Below, piece by piece: positions 11,894 through 24,200 of a stretch of 64,000 nucleotides of DNA (positions within the stretch are counted from its first letter, which is position 1; each line of letters starts with the position of its first letter). The notes beneath the pieces are model-generated. The model worked only from the letters and a program-made list of their open reading frames with translations, searched no databases and was not told the DNA's origin. The translations under genes were made by a program, and so were the position numbers. Source of the stretch: Solanum dulcamara (lineage: Eukaryota > Streptophyta > Magnoliopsida > Solanales > Solanaceae); the NCBI RefSeq assembly GCF_947179165.1, contig NC_077243.1, positions 45,958,501 to 46,022,500 of the forward strand, written 5' to 3'.

Positions 11894-13721
11894 TTTTATC
11901 ACTTTTCAATTCATTCTTATCCAATAAGTTTCATCTTCATTCAAGAAAATTCTAGAAAAGAAAAGAGAAGAGAAACTCTAAACTAGAGAGAAAGAGCTAC
12001 GAATTTAGGAGAAAAAGGTAAGTTTTCCGATTTCATTCTGTGAATTAATTATCTAGGGTATAAAATGATGATATTAAGGTTTTAGTAATGAAAAATTATG
12101 GTTTGGAGAATCACCAAAAGGATAACCAACAGCCACGAAGTTTCAGCCGCGCTAAAAGAGATTCCGAGGTGAGTTTTGGCGAGTTTCGGGCAAGGTAAGG
12201 TTTTCCCTTTCAAATTGGAGTTTATGGTATTTTTATTCAGTACATTACATGTCTTAAATGAGGTTTTAAGTGGAAAAATTTCATAAGAATACTTGACGTT
12301 AGAAATAAACTAAATTAAAGTCGTTATAGTTAAATCAAAGTCGAGTAATGTGTTATGATTGTGGTGTTGTGGTTGCAGCTAGGTAGGTTGTGTTTTTCCG
12401 GGATGGAAATTGTTCTAAAAAGGGTGTGGGTTCTGCTGGTTTCATCCACACGACCCTCCATTTCGTATGGTTAAAGGTTTTACGAAACAAAGATTAAAAA
12501 CTCTATTTTGGTATCGTAGTTTTGTGCGAGTTGTGTAGAATTTTTACTTCATCGTATTGGAGTGATTTGATTGTATATAGATTCTGTTTGTTGTGGTAAA
12601 TATGACTGCTAAGATTATAATTGGTATAGGGCAAGTTATAGAGGAGGTGCTTCCTGATTTCCACCGACTTCGGAACTAGTAGTAAACTAGTCGAGGAAAA
12701 TTGATAAGGAAATAATTCCTCTGGATACTTGGTTGTGGATAGGGAAGTTGGACAGTGGAAGGTTATTAATCTTAGTATTATTTCCATGTTAAATAGGTTC
12801 AAAATACGATGAGGCAAACGTGGTGAAGGGTAACCCATAAGAGGTATATGAAGCTACCTTCTTTTTCTTGGCATGTTTTTGGCATAAATATGTAAAGCTA
12901 CCCTTCTTCTCTCTTGATATGTCCTTGACATCAGTTACGATGTTATGATGAAATGTTTATGGTACCGAGTCCCTTGATGGGCCAAGTAGGATATATGTTA
13001 CTATCTAAGGATCCGGCCATATGTTCCACGACTCATATGTGTATGACGACTATATGAGGGAAAGTAGATAGTATGTAAAGCTTATCTCTTATTTTCTCTT
13101 GGCATGTCTTAGTCATAAGTGGATGGTATATATACTATGGGGATAATTCCATTCATAGAACCCTGAGTATAGTTTGTAAATCTTATTCACTTCTTGATGT
13201 TAGAACTCCTGCGATAGTTATTATTGTCTTGTAAGTCTTCTACATGACAAAAGGTAGTACACGTGAAGCTTATCCCTTCCTTCTCTTGAAATGTCTTAAT
13301 GTAAGTGAAGAGGTATATGATATGAGTTAGAGTTAATTCCATTTATAGGTTCCGGGTGTAACTCATGGCTTGTACTCACTTTTGAATGTTAAAGGTCCTA
13401 AAGCAGTTGAACTACTACACTCAAGCCTTCTATATGTTGGGTAGTAACTGGATATGCAAGCTCGTATTCCTAAGGGCTCTAGGGCGATGAATGTATCTGA
13501 TTGCGTAAGCTGTATAGCATTATCTTGATGCACGTCTATGACACCTAAGGGTCTACTTAATATGATCCCTAATGACCCTCAGAGGGTACTCAAGACAATA
13601 ACTACCCGAATCTTCAATTGATGGTTCACTTGGCTATTTCATGGAGTCTCAGATAATGATTTAGCTTGCATATGGTTACTCACTGCTCTGCTCGTGCATA
13701 TGTCTAATATATCTTCCACCA

Positions 13722-13880
13722 AGTCCCTCATAAGAGGGTCGGGTATGATTGAGTCCCATAAAGGGTCATGTATGACATAAGACTATATAAATATTCACCG
13801 AGTCCCATAAAGGTTCGAATTTGACCGAGTCCCATAAAAGGCCGGGTATGACTGAGTCCCATAAAGGGTCGGGTATGATA
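13722..13880 (+). repeat. LTR minisatellite in E (about 25-30 bp unit)
   Basis: Five units of CGAGTCCCATAAAGG plus YCGGGTATGA. Single diverged units continue to about 14010. Confidence 0.75.
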
Positions 13881-14455
13881 TATGTATATGATGGTAAGAT
13901 GACATAATTATTGACTGGGTTCCATAAAGGTTCGGGTACGGTATATATACACATGTGATAACATAATGATACATTTGTAACACCGAGTCCCACAATGGGC
14001 TGGGTACGGAATATGACACTGAGATACATAATGTCGTTTTACAAGATACAGCTACAGTGATTTATTAATTATTATTGTTACACCCCACATATTCGAACTC
14101 GGAATGTCCCTTAAGTTACTTAGAAGCTAGCATATGAGCCACTTAAGTTACGACACTATCAAACGGCTCTAAGGAAGGTAGAATGTGATACCCCATACTA
14201 GAGAAGGTTGGAGATGAAATCATAAGAGTCCGGAAGGAATTGGAGGCCAAGTAATGAGTCGTAGGACCCGATTTACCTATGTAAGCTACTAAGTTAGAAG
14301 TCATATGCACTTGAGCTACTTAAGCATATATCAAACTTACGTAGCACGGATTACATAGGTACATAAAATAAGACGAGATTATGAGCCCACGAGGAAGGGA
14401 AAAAAGATGACACGTGGTAGCCAATGAAGACGCGACACATGGCATCACCTCAAGC

Positions 14456-14476
14456 AAGCAGGTGACCCACCTGCTT
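14456..14476 (+). other. Perfect U3 hairpin in C 5' LTR
   Basis: AAGCAGGTG and CACCTGCTT flank a 3-base loop: a 9-bp perfect stem. Equivalents lie at 21635-21655 and, more decayed, in F and I. Confidence 0.6.
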
Positions 14477-14542
14477 GGGGGGACCCCACTACCACGTGGC
14501 ATCCCATAGTTGGCAGCATGATACGGTGGCCCAATAGGGGCT

Positions 14543-14602
14543 GGACACGTGTCACCTCTTGGGGTTGACACGTGTCACACCCTAAAGCCACATATATATG
14601 TT
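14543..14602 (+). promoter_or_regulatory. U3 promoter block of C 5' LTR
   Basis: Two intact GACACGTGTCAC boxes about 23 bases apart, then CACATATATATG. A CCACGTGG box lies near 14490. Confidence 0.65.
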
Positions 14603-17600
14603 GATATATATCATATACTTTAGTTATCCATCAAAACATCAGCCAACATAGAGAAAAAAAACGTGAGGGAGAGAAATAGAGAAGCATCCATGGTTCTTGA
14701 AGTTTAAAGGTTAGTTTTCCAATTTTCTTCCGTGAATTAATTATATACGGTGTACCTTAAGTACGTGGATACGTATATATGTATTTTAAGACCTTCATGG
14801 AAGTAAAACTCCATCTTTGCAATTGGAATTTGGAAGAGAAAATAAGATAAAGCGCTAGTTAACAAACCCGTTTTTGGAAGGGACAGTGGTTAGTAATATT
14901 GGTATAACTTCTTGTGTAGAGATTTGTTTGGAGTCATTTAATATGTTTTGGAAAGGTATTTCGTGGGTATATAACTTTCATTCAGACTCCAAAATCCAGT
15001 TTTACATTTATCAGTACGAAAAATGGTGATGAAGCATAGAGGAGGTACTGCTCTTATTTGGTTTTGGAAATTCTACACGGACAGCTGTAACTATTTTGCT
15101 CATATCTTTTTGTACAAAATTGATGTAGGGATGATTCGAAATTTTTTGCGACCCTAAGACACATGTATATAACTTTCATGAAGGACATAAATCCTGTTTC
15201 CCTCCATTACCCCTTCGAAATAAAGCGACAAGGTAAGACAGTAAGCTGTCCAGATTTCACATTTTGGATAGTTTTGGCGAGTTTGACAAGTTTAACGTAA
15301 GGTAAGGTTTCTTCTTTAAATTTGAGCTTTATGTGTTCTGATGGATCATGTTACACGCCCTATAGGTGGCTGGAAGTGTGAAAATATCATTAGAATACTT
15401 GGCGTTCGGAATAAACTAAAGTGTAGTCGTTATAGTCGAATTGTCGTCAAGGTAAGGCGTTGTTCTTGTGAGTTGCTGCTGCAGGGGTGTGGTGTCTTGT
15501 TTCAGGGCCTAAATATGTTCTAATGTGGGTTAGGGTGCTTCTGGTTGAGTCCACATGACCCCCCGTTGCGTATAATTAAAGGCGTTGTAAAATAAAGACT
15601 AGACACCCTATTTGATATCATCTTTTTGAATAAGTCGTTTGGAGTTTATGTTGTATATTGTTAGTATGAATTTCTGCAGGTTGTTGTTGTTGGTTGGCTG
15701 TAGGTCTTAGGGACCTAATTGGAAATTTGGATTGGGCACATTATAGGGGAGGTGCTGCCCAATTTTCGTTAACGCCTTAACAAACTAAAGAACTAGTCGA
15801 GGAAACGACTAAGGGAATAGATTCCATTAACATTAAGGCGTAACCTCAGATACTGAAAAGTTAAGAGTAGTTGATATTCGTATTACTTTATATTGAATAG
15901 GTTCAGAAGACGACGAGGCGAGCAGGATAAAGGGTAACTCCCAAGAGGTATGTAAAGCTTTCTTTTGGCATGTTTTGGTATAAGCACGTACAATTATCTT
16001 TCTTTCCTTTTGGCAAGTTTTAGCCTTAAGTGAATTGTATGTGGAATGTGGGAATAATTCCATTCCCAGAACTCCAGGTACGCCCCATAATCCCTAACTA
16101 CAGTTAAGTGTTAACACCCCTACAAGGATTGAGTATTACCTATTAAGGCTTCTACATGCTAAAGAATAGTGTATGGGAAACTATCTTTCCCTTCTCTTGA
16201 TATATATTTGGTACGAAAGTGAGATTTGAATGCCATAGTGGCTCACCGAGCCCTATAATGGGCCGGGTATGAAAGTCATCTAAAACAAAGTACAGACTAC
16301 ATAAAGCTTATTCTCTTTCTTCTTTTGGGCATGTCTTTGTCTTAGTTGTAAGTTGAATATGATCTGAGCTCTGGGGTAACTCCATCCTCAAACATCTCTT
16401 ATTTACTTCTGAATATAGAACTCCTACAGTAGTCGAACTATTTCCTTGTAAACTTTTATATGTTAAAAAGGTAACAAATGTACAGGCTCCAAGTCTTACA
16501 TACTATTTGTTAACAAATGTTTCTGGTTCCATAAGCGATTTGGCTTTACTTTAGTACATGTCTAGGAGCCCCGAGATTATAATTGATATTGCCCATAATG
16601 GCATTTAGAAGTCACTCGAGATGACTACACTACTACTCGAGTCCTCCGACAAAATTTTAATCTTCTTATACGGTCAAGTCTCTAATAATGATTTAAATTA
16701 CATAAAGTTACTCACTACTCTACTCGTGTATATTGTAACACTTCTTTCCCTGAGTCCCGGGCCAGGATATGTTCTCGTGCACAGTTCACTGCATTATTCC
16801 CTGAGTCCCTCAATAGAGGGCCAGGATACGTGTATAGATATATGATGATGTGTTGTAATAAGGTGGTAATGGCGCTGGGGCCATGATAGTTTTACAGAGA
16901 TGATTTTACAGAGATGATTCACCGGACCCCCGAAATGGCCAGCTATATGATATGACTCGAACATGCATGTTTTTGTAATTCACAAAGTACAGGTACAGGT
17001 TTCTGAATTGATATCGTATCCCCTATTCTCTATCTCAGATATGCTTCTAGTTGTATTATATTATGTTTTACATACTCAGTACATATATCGTACTGACCCC
17101 CTTTCTCGGGGGGCTGCGTTCATGCCCGCAGGTACAGATACAGATTTTGGGAGTCCGTCAGTTTAGGATTCCATGTAGCTCAGCTGGGAGAGGCTCCTTT
17201 GTATCGGGGCCTAGTTTTTGATACTGTCCACGGATGTATAGAATTTTTTTTATCCATTCAGGGGTACGGCGGGGGCCCTGTCCCGCCATATGTTGTCATT
17301 TATATTTTTAGAGGTCTGTAGATATGTATATGTGGGTTGTGTATGTCAGTTTGATTCAGCTGGGTCTAAATGATATATGATGTATATTATTATGTTATGG
17401 CAGCCTTGTCGGCTTGCGTGCCCTGTCATGTTGTGAGACAAACGAAAAGGGCTACAGTTTATGAAAATGTTATCGCCTAGTGGGGCTCTATCATATGATA
17501 TATTGTTTTATTTATAGTTTAATGTGACCACAGCTGATAGATATGTGTACGGGGGGTCCAGGTCTGACCCCAGTCGCGGCCTACGGGGTTGGGTCTAGAT

Positions 17601-17605
17601 AGAAG

Positions 17606-17617
17606 TGGTATCAGAGC
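17606..17617 (+). other. Primer binding site of element C (initiator Met tRNA)
   Basis: TGGTATCAGAGC, the perfect complement of the plant initiator-Met tRNA 3' end, lies four bases into the interior. Confidence 0.92.
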
Positions 17618-19839
17618 AGTTCGTCCTCGGAGTGTCTGCAGACCGTGTGTAATAGAGTCTTGGTTATCGATGTGTTGCGCGCCACATCTATAAATAGGAA
17701 GCTATAGGACATTTAGAATGTTACCTTTCTTCTACATCTGAGATCGTGCTATAGATCTGAGTCATAGGAAAATTCCTTATACTAACCTTGGATCTTAACA
17801 GAGGGAGGACACCAACAAAGAAGGTAATTGACGACATGGGACATCACGAAGCACGCAGGTAAGTAAAGTGAAGGCACGGAAGATATCCGTTTGGTAAGGT
17901 AGTGAAGTATTATTTGAAATGTAAAGCTGAAACCTGAAGGGAATGCAGTCAGGAAGTGCAATAGATGCAGTTTGAAGTTGGACATATGAGGTAAGTCCAG
18001 TATTTTATATTATTATTGACGTTGAAAGCCCTGTGCGGCTGTGACATGAGAATATATATGTGTTGGCCTTGTGAGGCATTGTTGGTATTTTCTGCGTGCA
18101 GGTTTGGGATAAGTAAGAAATATAGAGGAAACTCTGTCGAAATTTTCACAGGACAAGAACAGGGAATGAAACGTAGATTTTTAAGATGTCCTGCAGATTG
18201 ATATTAAGTACCCCTATTATATTCAGTTAAAGTTATAAGAGGTACTCTTCATGTCGTCAATAAGGGATACTCTTCTTATTCGAGGAAATCATTTCGAAGA
18301 AATAAAAGGCTATCTGAGCAGTACAGTTCAGATCGTAGTATCTCCAACCGTAATTATGTTGTAAAAAAAAAAAAGATCCGGTGGAAAGGTAAGATGCCCA
18401 ATAATTGAGCTTCACTCATTCTGGAAGTACCAAGACCTCAACTTCTAATTGTAAATTAGATAAGTTGTTCCTAACTCGAGATAAACTCAAAAGGAAACCA
18501 GGTAGGTCGAGTATAAAAATGAAAGTACTATGATGATTAAGGGATTCGAGTCTCTTCCAACAATGATTGGAAAAGGGTTTACGATAACAGTTTATAGTTT
18601 TCCACCGACTAATTGTGGAAAGATCTTCGAATAGAAGCACCTTAGAGAGATGTCAGGAACTGAATACGAATACGAAATAAAAAGGGGATATGTAAGTATG
18701 AATTGAACAGTGTCATACGAGTATGCAGAGACAAAGTGGAACCACTAGTCAGATGCACATAGTATGCATTGACTAAGTTAAAGGCCTGAGTTGAGAATGC
18801 AGTAAGAGCATAGGGCTTACGATACAAAAAAATGACGCATGTACACAACGTCGCCCCAAAAATAGTGGAACCCTTAAGGGACGAGGATGGAAAACTTAAG
18901 GAACAAATGATGCAACGTCTATTCGTCCCAAGAAACAAAGGATATAGGTTGGTATAAAGCCACTGCTTCAAGAAAACTTGGAATAGTTATCGTCGGAATA
19001 CTAGTACTGCCTAATTGAAATTGAACGACTACAAGTACAAACAAATGAAAGTGCGAGTACCCTCTAAAGGGGGGAAGTTAATGAGAAAATGGCAAAAGTA
19101 AGGTGAAGGCAATCAATATGGGAATATATCTGAGACGAACGTCTTAACTTCAACAATGTATCTTGCCGAACCAAGTTAAGAAGGTTCGGAGGCTACCAAT
19201 AGTTGGATGGAAGCCAGAATGCTATATAAGGCAGCGATAAGAAGTTGTGATGAGACCCTGAACAACATAACCCAAGAAGGCGGCTACGTATAAAAACAAA
19301 ATAGTGTAACCATAAAAGGATATCAAATAATTCAAGAGACACTACGAAGGATAATGACAACATGCTAGACCAAAAAGCCAAAATGTTGGCTATAGAGTTG
19401 GTCGCAAATGATGTTGCGATAAATGTATAACCAAGGACAAAGGAATAGAAATCCTCTTGTGGTAGAAAATGAGAAGAACACAAAGTGAATAAAGGATAGG
19501 GGAGCTTATATGTCAAATTCCTTTAAAGCTGTGCCAGCTAATAATAGCCAAAACTCAAAATGGCTCCAAAGGTCACTATATGAAAGAACTTTAGCGCTAC
19601 TCAGTAGCCCACCCTAATGAATGGGTGCGTACAGAAAGGGGGGGAATACAATAGGGGAAGTTAAACCAAACTGACTAAAAAAGGACATAGTCATAGCGGA
19701 ACTAAAGGTCTACGCCAATACTGGTCGCAAGATAACAAAGGAAGGACAGGGCAAAACATAAATACTCGTGAGATAACACTGAGGTAAATCTTAGGCTAAA
19801 TTGAGTGTCCGCACATCGTAGAAAGGATTATAGTGAAAT
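17618..19839 (+). other. Non-coding leader and spacer of element C
   Basis: The first 400 bases match the leaders of A, B and I. A conserved donor-like GAGGTAAGTCC (about 17988) and acceptor-like TTTTCTGCGTGCAGG (about 18090-18104) bracket an AT-rich stretch. Beyond it lies a spacer shared with I, in the place where protease, reverse transcriptase and RNase H would be. I saw no coding remains in it. Open frames here are short and mainly antisense. A central polypurine motif lies at 19066-19077. Confidence 0.6.
19066..19077 (+). other. Central polypurine tract of element C
   Basis: AAAGGGGGGAAG is identical to the first 12 bases of the tract at 21241, but about 2.2 kb inside the interior. I keeps it too (60603-60614). 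Confidence 0.6.
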
Positions 19840-19952
19840 GATACACGAAGAATTCCAAGGAAGGTCACCCATCCCAATATTACTCTCGCCCTAGCATGCT
19901 TAACTTCAAAATTCTGATAGAACTTAATACGTTAGTGCTTGTATGATCACAC
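19840..19952 (-). pseudogene. 5S rRNA-derived segment (antisense) in element C
   Basis: On the minus strand this reads as nearly full-length plant 5S rRNA: GATCATACAAGCACTAACG near the start, AAGTTAAGCATGCTAGGG over the A box, GAGAGTAATATTGGGATGGG over the IE/C box, then GTGACCTTCCTTGGAATTC. About 112 of roughly 119 bases are present with scattered substitutions. Orientation is opposite to the element, unlike A and F. I carries the same antisense segment. A mutated pseudogene copy, not an active 5S gene. Confidence 0.85.
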
Positions 19953-20259
19953 GAGATGGAAGAATCTGAACTAGTAACGGAAAAACGATATGAGATAATG
20001 TACCCAGAGTATTATAAGATACGTTAAGGCAATTCTAACAAGAACTTAAGAAACACAAGGAGGATTAGCTAATTGCTAACTGACAACACACTTAAATGCC
20101 ACAGTTCTTCAACATAGAACCAGTTAACGAGTGGAAAACCACAGAATAACAATATAGGCCAATTAAAGTTCTGAAAAGAGTCGAGAAAGACTATACGAGG
20201 CTAATGGTTCCCAAATAATCCACGTCATTATGCACCTATTTTATACTTGGTAAGAGTAG

Positions 20260-20660
20260 GGTGCTATATGAGTTGTTGTGATTAGGCTAAGAAATCAGCC
20301 CATTTGCTTCCAATCAAGAGCACCTATGCTGCTGAAATTAGAGGGAGTTATAGAACATGGAGAATGGTAAGGTTCCGTGAGGTTTCCTCCTCTAATATCC
20401 AGATAAAGGGACTTTAATTATAATTAACGCCTTGAGATCAGTGCAAGAAGAGGTCAGGAGCACAGACAGGTCTTAGTACCGCATTTCTCCCTCGAGCTAC
20501 TAAATAGACTGAGCGCACTATTAGATGCTAGAAGATATGTCACGAACTGGGAGATTAACTTCGAAGGTAGCTGGAATAATTATCCATCACTTATCAAGTT
20601 GCCTACAATAATAATTACTACTCTAGTATTCCAATGGCCTCGACATGATTAAGCAAGCTA
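20260..20660 (+). pseudogene. Integrase remnant of element C
   Basis: With frameshifts and stops this follows the integrase core: RLRKSAHLLPIKSTYAAE, then a decayed VVRF..VPSSIIS stretch, the region of FQKxLGTQ, and a C-terminal WNNYPSLIKLPTIIIT-like segment matching the WSDHLSLIEVAYNNS region. It is aligned by eye with the intact frame in G (27945-28355). Not translatable. Confidence 0.65.
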
Positions 20661-20769
20661 TTGACTAAAAGCCCAGAGTCGGCAGGAATGACATACAGAT
20701 AATTGACGTCGACATACAGAGTTCAAGTTGATGATTGAATGTTCATCATAGGGTCACCTAGAAAAGGAA

Positions 20770-21090
20770 CTTGACCCAGAATATATTAGACGGTATCAAG
20801 TTACTCATAAGGTGGGCAATGTGGCTGGTAAATTAAGCTTACCACCTCAGTTGGAAACTATACACCCAGTCCATTAGATACTGACGAGTCACCCAGGGTA
20901 TATTCCATAAATGAGGTCCAGTAGATGGAATCCTATGAGGAAAATCCTACAACCATCCTGGATCGGCAAACTGGAAGATTGTAGACTAAAGACGTATCTT
21001 CCGTCAAGTTATGGAGGAAAAATCAAAACCAGAAAGAGGATGATTGGGGAACTGAAGAGAACATAAAATATAAGTATTTGCACCTGTAAC
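20770..21090 (+). pseudogene. Integrase C-terminus / chromodomain remnant of element C
   Basis: Readable pieces include RVYSINEVQ, a stop, MESYEENPTTILDRQTGRL, a stop, and TKDVSSVKLWRKNQN. This is the SYEE-P-ILDRQ ... KDV-SVK chromodomain-like pattern of plant chromoviruses. Stops interrupt it. A parallel piece in I is at 58690-59060. Confidence 0.75.
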
Positions 21091-21240
21091 CGATGTCTAT
21101 AGGTAACTCCAACTCTTTAGAACTCGTATGTTAATAATATAGATGGGAATTCATGTGATAGCATAAGGGAAAGGAACCCCTCTATAATTTATATAAAGTC
21201 TTACAGAAGGTTGCATTTAACATTCGGGGACGAATATTCT

Positions 21241-21254
21241 AAAGGGGGGAAGGA
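21241..21254 (+). other. Polypurine tract of element C
   Basis: AAAGGGGGGAAGGA directly before the 3' LTR start TGTTATACCCC. Confidence 0.92.
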
Positions 21255-24200
21255 TGTTATACCCCACATATTTGAACTCGGAATGTCCCTTAAGTTACTT
21301 AGAAGCTAGCATGTGAGCCACTTAAGTTACGACACTATCAAACGGCTCTAAGGAAGGGAGAATGTGATACCCCATACTAGAGAAGGTTGGAGATGAAATC
21401 ATAAGAGTCCGGAAGGAATTGGAGGCCAAGTAATGAGTCGTAGGACTCGATTTACCTATGTAAGCTACTAAGTTAGAAGTCATATGCACTTGAGCTACTT
21501 AAGCATATATCAAACTTACGTAGCACGGATTACATAGGTACATAAAATAAGACGAGATTATGAGCCCACGAGGAAGGGAAAAAAGATGACACGTGGTAGC
21601 CAATGAAGACGCGACATATGGCATCACCTCAAGCAAGCAGGTGACCCACCTGCTTGGGGGGGTGGACCCTACTGCCACGTGGCATCCCATAGTTAGCGGC
21701 ATGATACGGTGGCCCAATAGGGGCTGGACACGTGTCATCTCTTATGGTTGACACATGTCACACCCTAAAGCCACATATATATGTTGATATATATCATATA
21801 CTTCAGTTATCCATCAAAACATCAGCCAACATAGAGAAAAAAAACGTGAGGGAGAGAAATAGAGAAGCAACCATGGTTCTTGAAGTTTAAAGGTTAGTTT
21901 TCCAATTTTCTTCCGTGAATTAATTATATACGGTGTACCTTAAGTACGTGGATACGTATATATGTATTTTAAGACCTTCATGGAAGTAAAACTCCATCTT
22001 TGCAATTGGAATTGGGAAGAGAAAATAAGAGAAAACGCTAGTTAACAAACCCGTTTTTGGAAGGGACAGTGGTTAGTAATATTGGTATAACTTCTTGTGT
22101 ACAGATTCATTTCGAGTGATTTAATATGTTTTGGAAAGGTATTTCGTGGGTATATAAATTTCATTCAGACTCCAAAATCCATTTTTACATTTATCAGTTC
22201 GAAAAATGGTGATGAAGCGTAGAGGAGGTAGTGCTCAGATTTGGTTTTGGAAATCCTACACGGACAGCTGTAAGTATTTTGGTCATATCTTTTTGTACAA
22301 AATTGATGTAGGGGTGATTCGAAATTTTTTGCGACCCTAAGACACATGTCTATAACTTTCATGCAGGACGTAAATCCTGTTTCCCTCCATTACCCCTTCG
22401 AAACGAAGCGACAAGGTAAAACAGTAAGCTGTCCAGATTTCACATTTTGGATAGTTTTGGTGAGTTTGACAAGTTTAATGTAAGGTAAGGTTTCTTCTTT
22501 AAATTTGATTTTATGGTATTGTTATATGGTGTATTACACCCCTTGTATTCTGCTGGAAGTTTAAGAATGTCATAGAAATGCTCGACGTTCGAAATAAACT
22601 AAATTGGAGTCGCTAGAAGTGAATTGTCATCGAAATAAAGTGTCGTTCTTGTGAGTTGCTCTGCAGGGGTGTGGCTTGTTGTTGCAGGGCCTGAATATGT
22701 CCTAATGTGGGTTAGGGTGCTGCTGGTCGAAGCCACATGACCCGTCGTTACGTATAATTAAAGGCGTCACAAAATAAAGGCTAGACGCCCTATTTTGATA
22801 TCGTATTTTTGAATAAGTCGTTTGTAGTTTATGTTGTATATTGTTGGTACAAATTGATGCAGGTTGTTTTTTTGGTTTGTTGTAGGTCTTAGGGACCTAA
22901 TTGGAAATTCGGATAGGGCACATTATAGGGGAGGTGCTTCCCAATTTTCGTTAACGCCTTAACAAACTAAAGAACTAGTCGAGGAAACGACTAAGGAAAT
23001 AAATTCCATTAACATTAAGGCGTAACCTCAGATGCTGAAAAGTTAATAGTAGTTGATATTCGTATTACTTTATATTGAATAGGTTCAAAGGACGGCGAGG
23101 CAAGCAAGATAAGGAATAATTCAGATAAGGTATGTAAAGCTTTCTCGTGGCATGTTTTGGTATAAGCTCGTACAGCTATCTTTCTTTCCTTTTGGCAAGT
23201 TTTAGCCTTAAGTGAATTATGTGTGGAATGTGAGGATAATTCCATTCCCCAAACTCCAATTATGCCTCATAACCCCTATCCACTGCTTAGTATTGGAATT
23301 TCTGCAAGGATTGAGTATTGCCTAGTAAGGCTTCTACGTGTTAAACAGTAGTGTGTGGAAAGCTATCTCTCATTCCCTTGATACCTATTTGGTACGAAAA
23401 TGAGATTATGATGCCATAATGATTCACCCAGCCCCATGATGGGCCGGGTACGAAATATGTGTATGCAGATCCCCTGAAGGAAAGTACAGACTACATAAAG
23501 CTTATTCTCTTTCTTCTTTTGGACATGCCTTTGTCTTAGTGGTAAGTTGAATATGATGTGAGCTCTAGGATAACTCCATCCTCAAACATCTCTTATTTAC
23601 TTCTGAATATAGAACTCCTACAGTAGTCGAACTATTTCCCTGGAAACTTTTATATGTTAAAAAGGTTACAAATATACAGGCTCCAAGTCTTACATACTAT
23701 TTGTTAACAAATGTTTCTGGTTCCATAAGCGATTTGGCTTTACTTTAGTACATGTCTAGGAGCCCCGAGATTATAATTGATATTGCCCATAATGGCATTT
23801 AGAAGTCACTCGAGATGACTACACTACTACTCGAGTCCTCCGAGAAAATTTTAATCTTCTTATATGGTCAAGTCTCTAATAATGATTTAAATTGCATATA
23901 GTTACTCACTACTATACTCGTGTATATTGTAACACTTCTTTCCTTGAGTCCCGGGCCAGGATATGTTCTCGTGCACAGTTCACTACATTATTCCCTGAGT
24001 CCCTTAATAGAGGGCCAGGATACGTGTATAGATATATGATGATGTGTTGTAATAAGGTGGTGATGGCATTGGGGCCATGATGGTTTTACAGAGATGATTC
24101 ACCGGACCCCCGAAAGGGTCGGCTATATGATATGACTCGAACATGCATGTTTTTGTAATTCACAAAGTACAGGTACAGGTTTCTGAATTGATATCTTATC

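Larger units (their letters stand above)
11377..14075 (+). mobile_element. LTR E (first copy), 3'-truncated by element C
   Basis: The start is TTTTATACCCCGTAC here; in the duplicate at 50616 it is a clean TGTTATACCCCGTAC. About 2.7 of 3.2 kb is present. It ends at ATTAATTATTAT, where the duplicate continues without a break (53310). The minisatellite at 13722-13880 is included. Confidence 0.82.
14076..17601 (+). mobile_element. 5' LTR of element C
   Basis: It starts TGTTACACCCC; the end is mutated to GGTCTAGATA where other copies have GGTCGTGACA. Directly followed by the primer site. Most of it matches the 3' LTR closely, but about 15330-15530 does not (see the 3' LTR entry). Confidence 0.88.
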
